NCBI GenBank assembly: GCA_030637565.1
Contig: DAOWGG010000167.1
Location: 1-13,637 of the forward strand
Length of the DNA stretch: 13,637 nucleotides
DNA from: Candidatus Peregrinibacteria bacterium
GTDB taxonomy: Bacteria > Patescibacteriota > Gracilibacteria > UM-FILTER-43-11
Direction of reading: 5' to 3'
In this document: positions 1 through 6,364 of the stretch, in pieces
Layout: each line of letters opens with the position of its first letter
Position numbering within the stretch: position 1 is the stretch's first letter
The notes under the pieces: model-generated
The model's input: only the letters and a program-made list of their open reading frames with translations
What the model was told of the DNA's origin: nothing
The model's database searches: none
Made by a program: the position numbers and the translations under genes

Positions 1-525
1 AGCATTCAAAAAAATCACACGTGGAGCGAAAGCGATTTCGCCTATTGGCAAAAGCTGATGGATCGATATGGAATGGGAAAGCTCAACGAGGCCACCCTTC
101 GCTTCATCCACGGAGGAGGAGATAATCTCGATTACATGCGAGTGTACGTGCCCAAAGGCAGTCTGCTAATCGGCTTAGAAGGCGTGGATATCGAAGATAT
201 GGATTCATACGAAGAGCTCGGTTACACCGTATTCGCCTTCACCTTCGGCCCCGTTTCCGCAGGGGAAATGAAAGAAGTAAAGCTGAGCTACAAACTTCCC
301 TTCGAACTCAAAACTGAAAATCCAATGGACGTTTACCGATTCATTGCTCAAAAACAGGCAGGCACCGAAAATATAAGGCTGACAAAAAGTCTGCAAACTT
401 CGGGCTATTTGCAAGTTTTAGATAACTACCCACCGGTTCAAAGCAGTGCTTTCACCCTGTATCCACAATACGAAACCGCATTGGATAGTAATAAAATCTT
501 TCTATCAGCAATATCCACTCAGTAA
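1..525 (+). CDS. C-terminal end of a DUF4012-type protein (5' truncated)
   Basis: The reading frame is open from the first base of the window and ends at a TAA at 523-525, so this is the last ~174 residues of a longer protein whose start lies outside. An internal ATG at 58 is probably not the start, because frame and composition continue unchanged upstream of it. The block YMRVYVPKGS, then ELGYTVFAF, then LSYKLPF, then AQKQAGT follows the order of conserved blocks that I recall from the C-terminal part of DUF4012 proteins, which are common in Patescibacteria and usually anchored at the membrane. The function of that family is not established; a cell-surface role is inferred. The rhodanese gene starts 2 nt after the stop, so the two are probably co-transcribed. 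The family call rests on pattern memory, not on a search. Confidence 0.68.
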   Translation, partial: SIQKNHTWSESDFAYWQKLMDRYGMGKLNEATLRFIHGGGDNLDYMRVYVPKGSLLIGLEGVDIEDMDSYEELGYTVFAFTFGPVSAGEMKEVKLSYKLPFELKTENPMDVYRFIAQKQAGTENIRLTKSLQTSGYLQVLDNYPPVQSSAFTLYPQYETALDSNKIFLSAISTQ

Positions 526-527
526 TT

Positions 528-842
528 ATGAAATCTTGTACGGTTGATGATTTAAAAAAAGCGATTAGTGACCACGATGAGAACGTGCATTTTATTGATG
601 TTCGAAGCGTCGGAGAATTTGAAAAATCTCACATTGAAGGCTTTATCAATATTCCGCTGGGGTCAGATACGAAAGCGTTTGAGAAATTTAAAGGCACCAC
701 CGTCTATCTCATCTGTTTCAGTGGCGGACGAAGCGACATGGCCTGCCAGGCGCTAGATGGAGTGGGCTTTAAAGAGGTGTTGAGCGTAAAAGGAGGGCTT
801 TTGGTTTGGAAGGTGAAAGGGTATCCGGTGGTGGGTGGGTAA
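528..842 (+). CDS. Single-domain rhodanese-like protein
   Basis: This 104-residue protein is one rhodanese domain with nothing added. It opens with a short helix and the strand FIDVRSVGEFEKSHIEGFINIP (residues 22-43), which holds the CH2A-like DVR and the HI-GxxNIP motif of the family. The active-site loop is C63-F-S-G-G-R68, with the catalytic Cys that would carry a persulfide and a terminal Arg. The C-terminal GGLLVWKVKGYPV matches the usual GG-x-x-W-x-x-x-G-x-P ending. Such stand-alone domains are cytoplasmic sulfurtransferases; acceptor and donor cannot be told from sequence. The ATG lies 2 nt after the previous stop and has no Shine-Dalgarno sequence, suggesting translational coupling. 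It converges with aroE across 79 nt in which I see no clear terminator. Confidence 0.9.
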   Translation: MKSCTVDDLKKAISDHDENVHFIDVRSVGEFEKSHIEGFINIPLGSDTKAFEKFKGTTVYLICFSGGRSDMACQALDGVGFKEVLSVKGGLLVWKVKGYPVVGG

Positions 843-921
843 CTCGTTTCTAGCTGAACTTTTCCCCATATGAATACCGACCTAGGTGTTCTATCAGCAA
901 TATTTCGTATAAAAACAGTGA

Positions 922-1746
922 TTACCTCCGCCTCTTCAACTCTTCATAAAGTGCCTCTTCCATCACTTTTACAGGAGCTTCCTGCCCGAAGAAAAGTCGG
1001 AATTGATCCACCGCTTGGTGCAAGAGCATTCGTTCACCGGAAATGGTTTGAGCGCCGGCTTTTTTAGCTTCTTTTAAAAGTTGAGTTTCCAGTGGATTCG
1101 TAATAATATCCATCACCACCGCATGAGAGGGGATTTTATCAGAATGAAGAAGGGATTCTTCGCTATTCGGGAACATCCCAACGGGCGTAGCGTTGATAAT
1201 AATATCGAAATCAGCGGTTTGAATCTTTGAATGATCAATGGCTTCAATTTCAAAGGCTTTCGCAATTTCTTCCGCCTTCTCAAGGGTACGATTATAAATA
1301 TGAACATCGGCTTGAAAGTCCTTCATACTATAGGCGATGGCTCGAGCCGCTCCACCCGCACCCATTATCAATATCTTTTTGCCAATCAAATTCGTTTTTT
1401 CGCGCAGTGCTTGTATCGCTCCTATTGCATCGGTGTTGTAACCAATCAGCTTGTTATCTTCGTTCACCACAGTGTTCACTGAACCCACAATCTTAGCGAG
1501 TGGGTCGTAATGATCCATGTAAGCCATAATATCCAGCTTATAAGGCATGGTGACACTAAATCCTCCAATGTTATTCAGATCGCTTTCATAACAAAAATTA
1601 GCCAGCTCTTCAGGGTCTTTCGGGTCGATATCAAGCAACCGATATTCGGCGTCTAACCCCAAGTGTTTAATAGCCGCATTATGCATAGCAGGGCTGAGTG
1701 ATTGGCGAACCGGATGCCCAACGATTCCGAATGTCTTCATTTTCAT
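922..1746 (-). CDS. aroE: Shikimate dehydrogenase (NADP)
   Basis: AroE reduces 3-dehydroshikimate to shikimate with NADPH in the cytoplasmic shikimate pathway. At 274 residues it has normal family length. The N-terminal substrate domain shows SLSPAMHN (16-23, shikimate-binding serines 16 and 18), SVTMPYK with the catalytic Lys70, N91 in GSVNTV and D106 in GYNTDA. The C-terminal Rossmann domain shows the glycine loop GAGGAAR (129-135) and NRT (152-154), the NADP-specifying motif, then NATPVGM and the closing LLHQAVDQF. The first residue of the common NVTxPxK motif is Ser here, a change I recall in other lineages. Two starts are possible, MKMKTF (1746) or MKTF (1740); neither has a Shine-Dalgarno. 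It follows hisS by 58 nt of heptad-periodic spacer and is probably read from the same transcript. The function call is secure. Confidence 0.96.
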   Translation of the reverse strand: MKMKTFGIVGHPVRQSLSPAMHNAAIKHLGLDAEYRLLDIDPKDPEELANFCYESDLNNIGGFSVTMPYKLDIMAYMDHYDPLAKIVGSVNTVVNEDNKLIGYNTDAIGAIQALREKTNLIGKKILIMGAGGAARAIAYSMKDFQADVHIYNRTLEKAEEIAKAFEIEAIDHSKIQTADFDIIINATPVGMFPNSEESLLHSDKIPSHAVVMDIITNPLETQLLKEAKKAGAQTISGERMLLHQAVDQFRLFFGQEAPVKVMEEALYEELKRRR

Positions 1747-1754
1747 TAAAAGTT

Positions 1755-1803
1755 AGAATCTCAGATTTAAATCTAGGATATGAGTTATGAGATCAGAAAT
1801 AAG
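1755..1803. repeat. Heptad-periodic AT-rich intergenic repeat, copy A
   Basis: Between hisS and aroE the plus strand can be read in steps of seven, most clearly GATATGA, GTTATGA, GATCAGA from 1777 to 1797. A perfect 12-bp palindrome (AGATTTAAATCT) sits at 1763-1774. The 12-mer AGATCAGAAATA recurs in copy B (5750-5761), and TAGGATATGAGTT (1774-1786) recurs inverted in copy C (3194-3206). No protein-coding or terminator role is visible. Confidence 0.5.
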
Positions 1804-1804
1804 T

Positions 1805-3115
1805 TTATTCTTCCCAAAGTGTTCGATTTTTCAACTTCTTCCCTCCCAATTTATCAACCACCATATCCACAATTCCATCAATTGGAACCGTTTCCTGACT
1901 TCCCTTGTCCATATCTCGAAGAATAATGGTACCTTCCTGAACTTCAATTTGACCGAGAATAAGTGAATAATGAGCCTGTAGGCGATCTGCCATTCTCATT
2001 TGGGATTTAATAGAGCCTTTTCCAGCGGATCCAACCGTATTAAGTCCATGTTCACGAAGCTCATTCAAAAGAGAAAGGGATCGTTTTTTAGCGATGTGCC
2101 CAAGTTGAGCAACAAATATCTGAATACGGTCTTTATTAGGTGGGCGAATGCCCGCTTCTTTCATGTATTCAATGGTACGTTCAACTCCAGCAGCATACCC
2201 CATCGCAGGAGTGGGCTGACCACCCATTAATTCAACCAATCCATCATAACGACCTCCGCCTCCAGTGGCGTTTTGGGCACCGTCTTGTTGGCTCCAGAAT
2301 TCAAATACGGTGTGAGTGTAATAGTCGAGTCCACGAACGAGTTGTGGGTTTTCTTCGTAAGGAACTTTGAGTTCATCTAAAAATTCTTTCACAAGCTGAT
2401 AATGCTCTTTGGTTTCCTCACTCATTACATGGTCGAACTTTGGCGCCATTGAAGCTAAAATCTGACAGTCTTCCTCTTTACAGTCCAGAAGTCTTAGGGG
2501 ATTTTTATGAAGTCGTTTTTGACAATCAGCACATAAGCTTCGCTCTTTGCCAGTGTAAAAATTCACCAAATCTTCATGGAATTTTTTACGATCTTCAGGA
2601 CCACCAATAGTGTTGATCTGAAGTTTTAGTCGATCTGCAATGCCAAGATCTTGATTGATCTTGTGGGCGAGGTAAATGATTTGTGCATCCACCGCTGGAT
2701 CTTGCTCTCCAATTACCTCAAATCCCAATTGGTGAAATTGACGATAGCGACCTTTCTGAGGACGACTGTATCGGAAAAAAGGTTCAAAATAGTAAAGTTC
2801 AACAGGCTGTGGCAGTTGGTGCATACCGTGCTGTAAATAAGCTCGTACGGCGCCAGCGGTTCCTTCAGGGCGCAGAGCCATCCGCTTACCGCTTTTGCTC
2901 TCAAAAACAAACATTTCCTTCTCCACAATATCCGTCGCTTCCCCCAAGCTATGAGTAAAAACATCCACATTCTCAAACATGGGCGTGCTGATACGGCGAA
3001 AGCCCGCTTCACGACAGCGATGTCGAACCACCTTTTTTATAAATGAAAAATAAAGGTGATCATCAGGAAGAATGTCGTGAGTGCCTTTCGAACTTTGATA
3101 CTTTGGAGAGCTCAT
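1805..3115 (-). CDS. hisS: Histidyl-tRNA synthetase
   Basis: HisS charges tRNA-His with histidine in the cytoplasm. The 436 residues match the bacterial class II enzyme in full. Visible signatures are KGTHDILP (10-17), the motif 1 region ending in FRRISTPMFE, ALRPEGTAGAVRAY (80-93), motif 2 FRYSRPQKGRYRQF (114-127), the histidine-specific LVRGLDYY (259-266) and a motif 3 region with GGGGRYDGL and GYAAGVERT. The insertion domain carries four Cys (195, 198, 212, 217) in the LCxDC...LDCKxxxC arrangement known from many bacterial HisRS. The C-terminal anticodon-binding domain runs from about residue 330. The ATG at 3115 has no Shine-Dalgarno. No T-box leader was recognised upstream on this strand. 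The upstream gap is AT-rich and also holds the proposed plus-strand RNA. aroE follows 58 nt downstream. Confidence 0.97.
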   Translation of the reverse strand: MSSPKYQSSKGTHDILPDDHLYFSFIKKVVRHRCREAGFRRISTPMFENVDVFTHSLGEATDIVEKEMFVFESKSGKRMALRPEGTAGAVRAYLQHGMHQLPQPVELYYFEPFFRYSRPQKGRYRQFHQLGFEVIGEQDPAVDAQIIYLAHKINQDLGIADRLKLQINTIGGPEDRKKFHEDLVNFYTGKERSLCADCQKRLHKNPLRLLDCKEEDCQILASMAPKFDHVMSEETKEHYQLVKEFLDELKVPYEENPQLVRGLDYYTHTVFEFWSQQDGAQNATGGGGRYDGLVELMGGQPTPAMGYAAGVERTIEYMKEAGIRPPNKDRIQIFVAQLGHIAKKRSLSLLNELREHGLNTVGSAGKGSIKSQMRMADRLQAHYSLILGQIEVQEGTIILRDMDKGSQETVPIDGIVDMVVDKLGGKKLKNRTLWEE

Positions 3116-3186
3116 AGATTGAAAAATTAAGGAAATTAATCACTAACTATTACCATATCATAAAATGTATATGTGTACAACATAAT

Positions 3187-3219
3187 GCATTAGAACTCAT
3201 ATCCTACATTTCAAAATAA
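3187..3219. repeat. Heptad-periodic intergenic repeat, copy C (inverted)
   Basis: The reverse complement of 3194-3206 reads TAGGATATGAGTT, identical to 1774-1786 in copy A, and flanking bases also agree (AAAT-x-TA before, x-T after). Copies A and C therefore flank hisS in opposite orientation. A 13-bp match is not significant in the whole window, but it is unlikely by chance within these few hundred intergenic bases. Confidence 0.4.
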
Positions 3220-3240
3220 GATAGGTGAGCTTGAAAAAGA

Positions 3241-3422
3241 ATGAGTGCACGTAGTACCGACGCTGCTTTGGGTCTTGTACAAAGTTGCGAACCTTGGGCT
3301 TTGCTCAAGGTCCAACTGGGCCCCAAAGTTAGGCGGGACGAAGTTAAGCGAATTTTTTGTAGAGCGAAAACACTTGTTTGGAAAGGCCGAAGACTTTTTG
3401 GAAAAGTTTTCGGTTTATTTTA
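3241..3422 (+). ncRNA. Putative structured non-coding RNA with intrinsic terminator
   Basis: The hisS/peptide-binding gap contains an island with about 50% GC, against about 22% in the 60 bases at 3121-3180. Four hairpins follow one another in plus-strand RNA: 3261-3289 (CGCxGCTTTG against CAAAGTTGCG, one mismatch, one G-U), 3291-3311 (nine pairs closing on TTT, one G-U), 3312-3333 (six pairs around a loop containing GGGCCC) and the terminator stem 3387-3413. CTTTGGG at 3266-3272 could instead pair with CCCAAAG at 3322-3328. In the minus strand the G-U pairs become A-C mismatches, which argues for plus-strand transcription. An open frame at 3241-3450 exists but looks like no protein I know and runs into the end of the neighbouring gene. 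The 5' end is uncertain and I found no convincing promoter. It does not match tmRNA, RNase P, SRP RNA or 6S RNA as I know them. Confidence 0.42.
3387..3422 (+). terminator. Intrinsic terminator of the proposed plus-strand RNA
   Basis: A 12-bp stem, CCGAAGACTTTT (3387-3398) with AAAAGTTTTCGG (3402-3413), closes on a TGG loop with a single G-U pair and is followed by TTTATTTTA. Read on the minus strand it begins 1 nt after the stop of the peptide-binding gene, but there it has an A-C mismatch and is followed by CCTTTCC, a poor U-tract. It may still help end the convergent minus-strand transcript. Confidence 0.6.
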
Positions 3423-4878
3423 CATCCCTCGCCAACACCAACCCATCTAATCGCGGCTCCCAAGCTATCCCTTTTTTAAGGGCGTAAAGCCTTGATGACT
3501 CGAAGAGGGGAATTCCAATAAGATCCTTATCCACTAGTTCCATAATCTGTTGCAGTGTCTGAAGGCGGATTTCGGGATTGAGTTCCTGACGGCTTTTTTC
3601 AATCAGCTTATTCACAAACACATTCTTATAGCGCCCATTATTAAATTCACCTTCGCTATGAATAAAATTATCTAAAAAGTCACCTGCATCTCCATTTTCC
3701 GCCTGCCAGCCAATCACAAAAAGCTGAGATTCATTATTTTTAATACGATCTAAAAGCTCCTCAGGGGGAATCACGTTGTCCTCTACCAAGAAGCCAGCAT
3801 CCAAAAGCTGTTTTTTTACATAATCGGTAAGTGTTCGATAGGTGGCTAAGGAATCAAGGGTAATTTTTTTACGTTGCTCACCAAATAGATTCTTCGCTCG
3901 TTTTTCTTCTGAGAATTCAGGAGCAGATATAGTGGGATTGTACCCAAAAACTCCAGGGGCAATGAATTGGGAAACCTGACGTACAAAGTCGTTGCCAATT
4001 TCTTCAATACGGTCAGGATTAAAAATGGTTTGAATGGCTTCGCGAATCGATCGATCAGCAAGAAGGGAATCATCCAGCTTGAACATCATAAAATTAACCT
4101 CCAAGCTATAACTGGTCTTCACCTGCTCTTGAGGTAGGTTGAGTGCTTGATCACGTGGAACGGCAACGAGAATATCAATTAAATCTTTTTCAAAATCAGT
4201 TTGTCGTTGGTTTTTATTCTTAACAACCGTGTAATTCACATTCTTATAAATAGGCATTCGCCCCCAATAATCCATGTAGGCTGAAAGAGAAAGCTTACTA
4301 CCCTTTTCCCAGATCTCTACACGATAAGGTCCAGTCCCCATTTGCTCCTTGGGAGAAATAAAGAATTTAGTTAATTTTGAAAGAATCAAAGGGTCTGATT
4401 CTTTGGTAATAATTTGAATTGAAAAAGGGTCGATAATTTTAATTTCATCAATAGTGCTCAGTAAGCTTTCCATCTGGCTGCCTCCATTCTTAAGAGCATT
4501 ATCAAAACTACTGACGACACTATCGGCATCAAAAGGGGTTCCATCATGAAAAGTAACGTTTTTGCGAAGTTTGAATTCCCAAATCGTTGGATCTAAATTT
4601 CCCCAAGAAACCGCCAAAGCAGGGGTTATTCTTAGATTTCGGTCAAAACCAACTAGCCCTTCGTAAATATTAGCCGTTCGAATCTGATTATTAAGATTCA
4701 GACTGTGCTGAGAAAGATTGGTCGCAGGGGTATTGAGAACAATCTCAAGAGTGCCACTTTCAAAACGTTGAGGTCCAAGGATTTTATTCGGAAGAGTGGT
4801 AAAGAAAAAACCCTTATTCAAAAAAACAATAAGGGCGGCAAGAATGAGGAACCCGATAAAATAATCTTTTTTTGTCAT
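3415..4878 (-). CDS. Membrane-anchored family 5 extracellular peptide-binding protein
   Basis: This 487-residue protein matches the SBP_bac_5 (OppA/DppA-type) solute-binding family, which captures oligopeptides or similar solutes outside the membrane for an ABC importer. Family landmarks are IYEGLVGFD (71-79), WEFKLRKNVTFHDGTPF (100-116), GTGPYRV (181-187) with a following YWGRMP, and a C-terminal IGIPLFES. Residues 6-20 form one hydrophobic helix after MTKKD. There is no lipobox Cys, so it is probably held by an uncleaved helix or released by signal peptidase rather than lipidated. No permease or ATPase genes accompany it, so its partner must be elsewhere, or it acts as a chaperone or sensor. 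Its promoter is read at 4928-4956, and its leader starts inside a terminator hairpin. The start lacks a Shine-Dalgarno; the hydrophobic N-terminus supports this ATG. Confidence 0.88.
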   Translation of the reverse strand: MTKKDYFIGFLILAALIVFLNKGFFFTTLPNKILGPQRFESGTLEIVLNTPATNLSQHSLNLNNQIRTANIYEGLVGFDRNLRITPALAVSWGNLDPTIWEFKLRKNVTFHDGTPFDADSVVSSFDNALKNGGSQMESLLSTIDEIKIIDPFSIQIITKESDPLILSKLTKFFISPKEQMGTGPYRVEIWEKGSKLSLSAYMDYWGRMPIYKNVNYTVVKNKNQRQTDFEKDLIDILVAVPRDQALNLPQEQVKTSYSLEVNFMMFKLDDSLLADRSIREAIQTIFNPDRIEEIGNDFVRQVSQFIAPGVFGYNPTISAPEFSEEKRAKNLFGEQRKKITLDSLATYRTLTDYVKKQLLDAGFLVEDNVIPPEELLDRIKNNESQLFVIGWQAENGDAGDFLDNFIHSEGEFNNGRYKNVFVNKLIEKSRQELNPEIRLQTLQQIMELVDKDLIGIPLFESSRLYALKKGIAWEPRLDGLVLARDVK

Positions 4879-4900
4879 TTTAATTACTAATATTTTATTT

Positions 4901-4924
4901 AAAAACCCCGATAGGTTATCGGGG
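4901..4924 (-). terminator. Intrinsic terminator of the rsbW-STAS transcript
   Basis: On the minus strand CCCCGATA (4917-4924) pairs perfectly with TATCGGGG (4906-4913) around an ACC loop and is followed at once by TTTTT (4901-4905). It lies 34 nt past the STAS stop. It also coincides with the inferred 5' end of the next transcript (promoter 4928-4956). Confidence 0.88.
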
Positions 4925-4927
4925 CTT

Positions 4928-4956
4928 ATTATATCTAAGTAAGGAGTGTCTGTCGA
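4928..4956 (-). promoter_or_regulatory. Sigma70-like promoter for the peptide-binding protein
   Basis: On the minus strand TCGACA (4951-4956) is followed after 17 bp by a perfect TATAAT (4928-4933). Transcription would begin near 4921, about 43 nt before the ATG at 4878 and within the left arm of the terminator hairpin. The -35 box begins 2 nt after the STAS stop codon. Confidence 0.68.
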
Positions 4957-4958
4957 CC

Positions 4959-5693
4959 TTAAGCAACAGGTGGAGCTTGAGGTGTCTCAGCTACGACAGG
5001 CTCACTGCTTTCAGCAGGTGCAGGTTCAGCAGGAGCTTCCGCCACAGGTGCTTCAGGAGCAGGTGCAGGTTCAGCAGGAGCTTCCGCCACAGGTGCTTCA
5101 GGAGCAGGTGCAGGTTCAGCAGGTGCTTCCGCTACAGGTGCTTCAGGAGCAGGTGCAGGTTCAGCAGGTGCTTCCGCTACAGGTGCTTCCGCTACAGGTG
5201 CAGGTTCAGCAGGAGCTTCCGCTACAGGTGCTTCAGGAGCAGGTGCAGGTTCAGCAGGAGCTTCCGCTACAGGTGCTTCAGGAGCAGGTGCCGCCGCTGG
5301 CGTTATTGGAGTCGCTGGTGCAGCAGAAACACTATTGCCAAGGGCTAATTTTGCCTCTTCAAGGCTATCATGAATATTAATAATTTGAGTAATTCCTACT
5401 ACTTTTAAAATATCAAGAATATTGGCACGGGGACGAGCGATTACCACTTGCCCTCCTTTTCCTGCAACACGAGAATACCAATCAGTTACATATCCAATTG
5501 ATTTTGAGTTCATATAGGCTAGTTCAGAAAAATCCAAAAGTAGATAAGGGGTTTCGCTCCCATCAATCACTTGATAGATTTTTTTAGCCTCTTCATCCAC
5601 ATTGGTTTCATCCAACTGACCTACAAAGCCGATTACCTTAATAGGTTTTCCGTTTGCGTCTTCGTCCTGAATAGTAATTTGAACTTCTGCCAT
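4959..5693 (-). CDS. STAS-domain anti-anti-sigma factor with Pro/Ala/Glu repeat tail
   Basis: Residues 1 to about 118 form a STAS domain of the SpoIIAA/RsbV type. In that family the unphosphorylated protein binds the cognate anti-sigma kinase and frees the sigma factor. LLLDFSELAYMNSKSIGY (51-68) is the core; Ser63 aligns with the phosphorylated Ser58 of Bacillus SpoIIAA, while the preceding Asp is Asn62. Residues 137-226 are six 15-residue units of the form APEAPVAEAPAEPAP (the third begins VAE), a probably extended, disordered tail that normal STAS antagonists of ~110 residues lack. The tail ends with a non-repeated 18 residues rich in Pro, Glu and Ser. No signal peptide or membrane segment is seen, so the protein should be cytoplasmic. 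The kinase gene lies directly upstream, 68 nt away, and the two probably share a transcript. The ATG has an A-rich leader and no Shine-Dalgarno. Confidence 0.9.
   Translation of the reverse strand: MAEVQITIQDEDANGKPIKVIGFVGQLDETNVDEEAKKIYQVIDGSETPYLLLDFSELAYMNSKSIGYVTDWYSRVAGKGGQVVIARPRANILDILKVVGITQIINIHDSLEEAKLALGNSVSAAPATPITPAAAPAPEAPVAEAPAEPAPAPEAPVAEAPAEPAPVAEAPVAEAPAEPAPAPEAPVAEAPAEPAPAPEAPVAEAPAEPAPAPEAPVAEAPAEPAPAESSEPVVAETPQAPPVA
5016..5285. repeat. Six tandem 45-bp in-frame repeats
   Basis: Six near-identical 45-bp units encode the 15-residue PAE-rich unit of the STAS protein. Units differ by a few synonymous changes (GCTTCCGCC against GCTTCCGCT, GGAGC against GGTGC) and one unit carries a GCTTCCGCTACAGGT variant. 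Near-identity at DNA level suggests recent expansion or homogenisation, and copy number is likely to vary between strains. Confidence 0.93.
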
Positions 5694-5715
5694 TTTTCTT
5701 TTGTTTTAAGTGTTA

Positions 5716-5764
5716 TAAATTGTAAATTGATTCAAAGATCTGAGATCTCAGATCAGAAATATTA
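5716..5764. repeat. Heptad-periodic intergenic repeat with perfect palindrome, copy B
   Basis: Plus-strand heptads are exact in phase: TAAATTG, TAAATTG, ATTCAAA, GATCTGA, GATCTCA, GATCAGA, AATATTA. The GATC part forms a perfect 18-bp palindrome (5737-5754). The copy lies between rsbW and the STAS gene and overlaps the rsbW stop codon. A U-tract is absent, so a terminator role is unlikely. Confidence 0.55.
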
Positions 5765-6337
5765 AAGTTGTTCTCCTTCTTCTAGATACTTAACAACATG
5801 AACGGTCAATCCCCCTTGTTCATTATCAATAAATTCCAGAACGTCCGTCCAGTTGGACACAATCTGAGCAAGACCACGACCACGAATGGAGGTCATTTGA
5901 GTGGGATCCATATTTTTTCTTTCCTCAATAAGAGCAGTCATTTCTTGGGCTGATTTTTTACTAGACCCTGTTCCGGTATCTTCAGCAAAAATTTCAATGC
6001 TTTTGCCTTTTTGGCTAACAAAGGTAATTTTTACATCCTTTCCAGCGGCAGAACCAAATTCAATCGCATTGTTGACCAGTTCATCAACCACAGACTGAAA
6101 ACGAAAAGCCCATTGCTCTGAAAATCCCGTCATATTTCGAACCACGTTCATTGTAAAATCACGAAGTCCAGATATGAAATAGGCATTTGTTGGAATAATG
6201 ATTGAAATTTTTATAGGCACTTCTCCTTCGGCGTTAGTCTTATTGATCACACTTTGGTCTTCCGGATGCGTTGCATCAGGAGCAGGTGCACTAACTGGAG
6301 TAGGAGGGGCTGCCTGTGGGGTGGTATCTCCATCCAT
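5762..6337 (-). CDS. RsbW/SpoIIAB-type anti-sigma factor serine kinase
   Basis: This 191-residue protein has a GHKL ATPase fold of the anti-sigma class (HATPase_c_2). Proteins of this type bind a sigma factor and phosphorylate a STAS partner. The N box is VDELVNNAIEFGS, with Glu86 and Asn90. The G1 box is EDTGTGSS, with Asp120, Gly122 and Gly124. The G2 box is RGRGLAQIV (152-160). All key ATP-site residues are present, so the kinase should be active. Residues 1-40 precede the fold and are rich in Pro and Ala (QAAPPTPVSAPAPDA), echoing the tail of the STAS neighbour. SpoIIAB and RsbW are about 146-160 residues long and lack this extension. The order kinase then antagonist is the reverse of the usual spoIIAA-AB and rsbV-W order, and no sigma gene follows. 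A good promoter lies at 6365-6393. The target sigma factor is unknown. Confidence 0.9.
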   Translation of the reverse strand: MDGDTTPQAAPPTPVSAPAPDATHPEDQSVINKTNAEGEVPIKISIIIPTNAYFISGLRDFTMNVVRNMTGFSEQWAFRFQSVVDELVNNAIEFGSAAGKDVKITFVSQKGKSIEIFAEDTGTGSSKKSAQEMTALIEERKNMDPTQMTSIRGRGLAQIVSNWTDVLEFIDNEQGGLTVHVVKYLEEGEQL

Positions 6338-6364
6338 AATTAAATGTTTTTAACTTTTCTATTT

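Noticed and set aside
3152..3180. TTGTAC-17-TATGGT as a hisS promoter on the minus strand
   Set aside because: Only three and four of six bases match the consensus, too weak in such AT-rich sequence.
3116..3240. T-box or other leader riboswitch upstream of hisS
   Set aside because: No T-box sequence, specifier hairpin or terminator was recognised on the minus strand, and the segment next to hisS is very AT-rich and unstructured.
3241..3450. Open frame of 69 codons on the plus strand in the hisS gap
   Set aside because: It overlaps the end of the peptide-binding gene, resembles no family I know, and the region is better explained by RNA stems and a terminator; kept only as the alternative to the ncRNA call.
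5016..5285. CRISPR-like array
   Set aside because: The repeats are contiguous 45-bp units without spacers and lie in frame within a protein gene.
4946..5380. Long plus-strand frames rich in Gln/Val/Leu or Arg/Cys/Phe over the STAS tail
   Set aside because: They are antisense readings of the 45-bp repeat array, which keeps all frames open by its composition.
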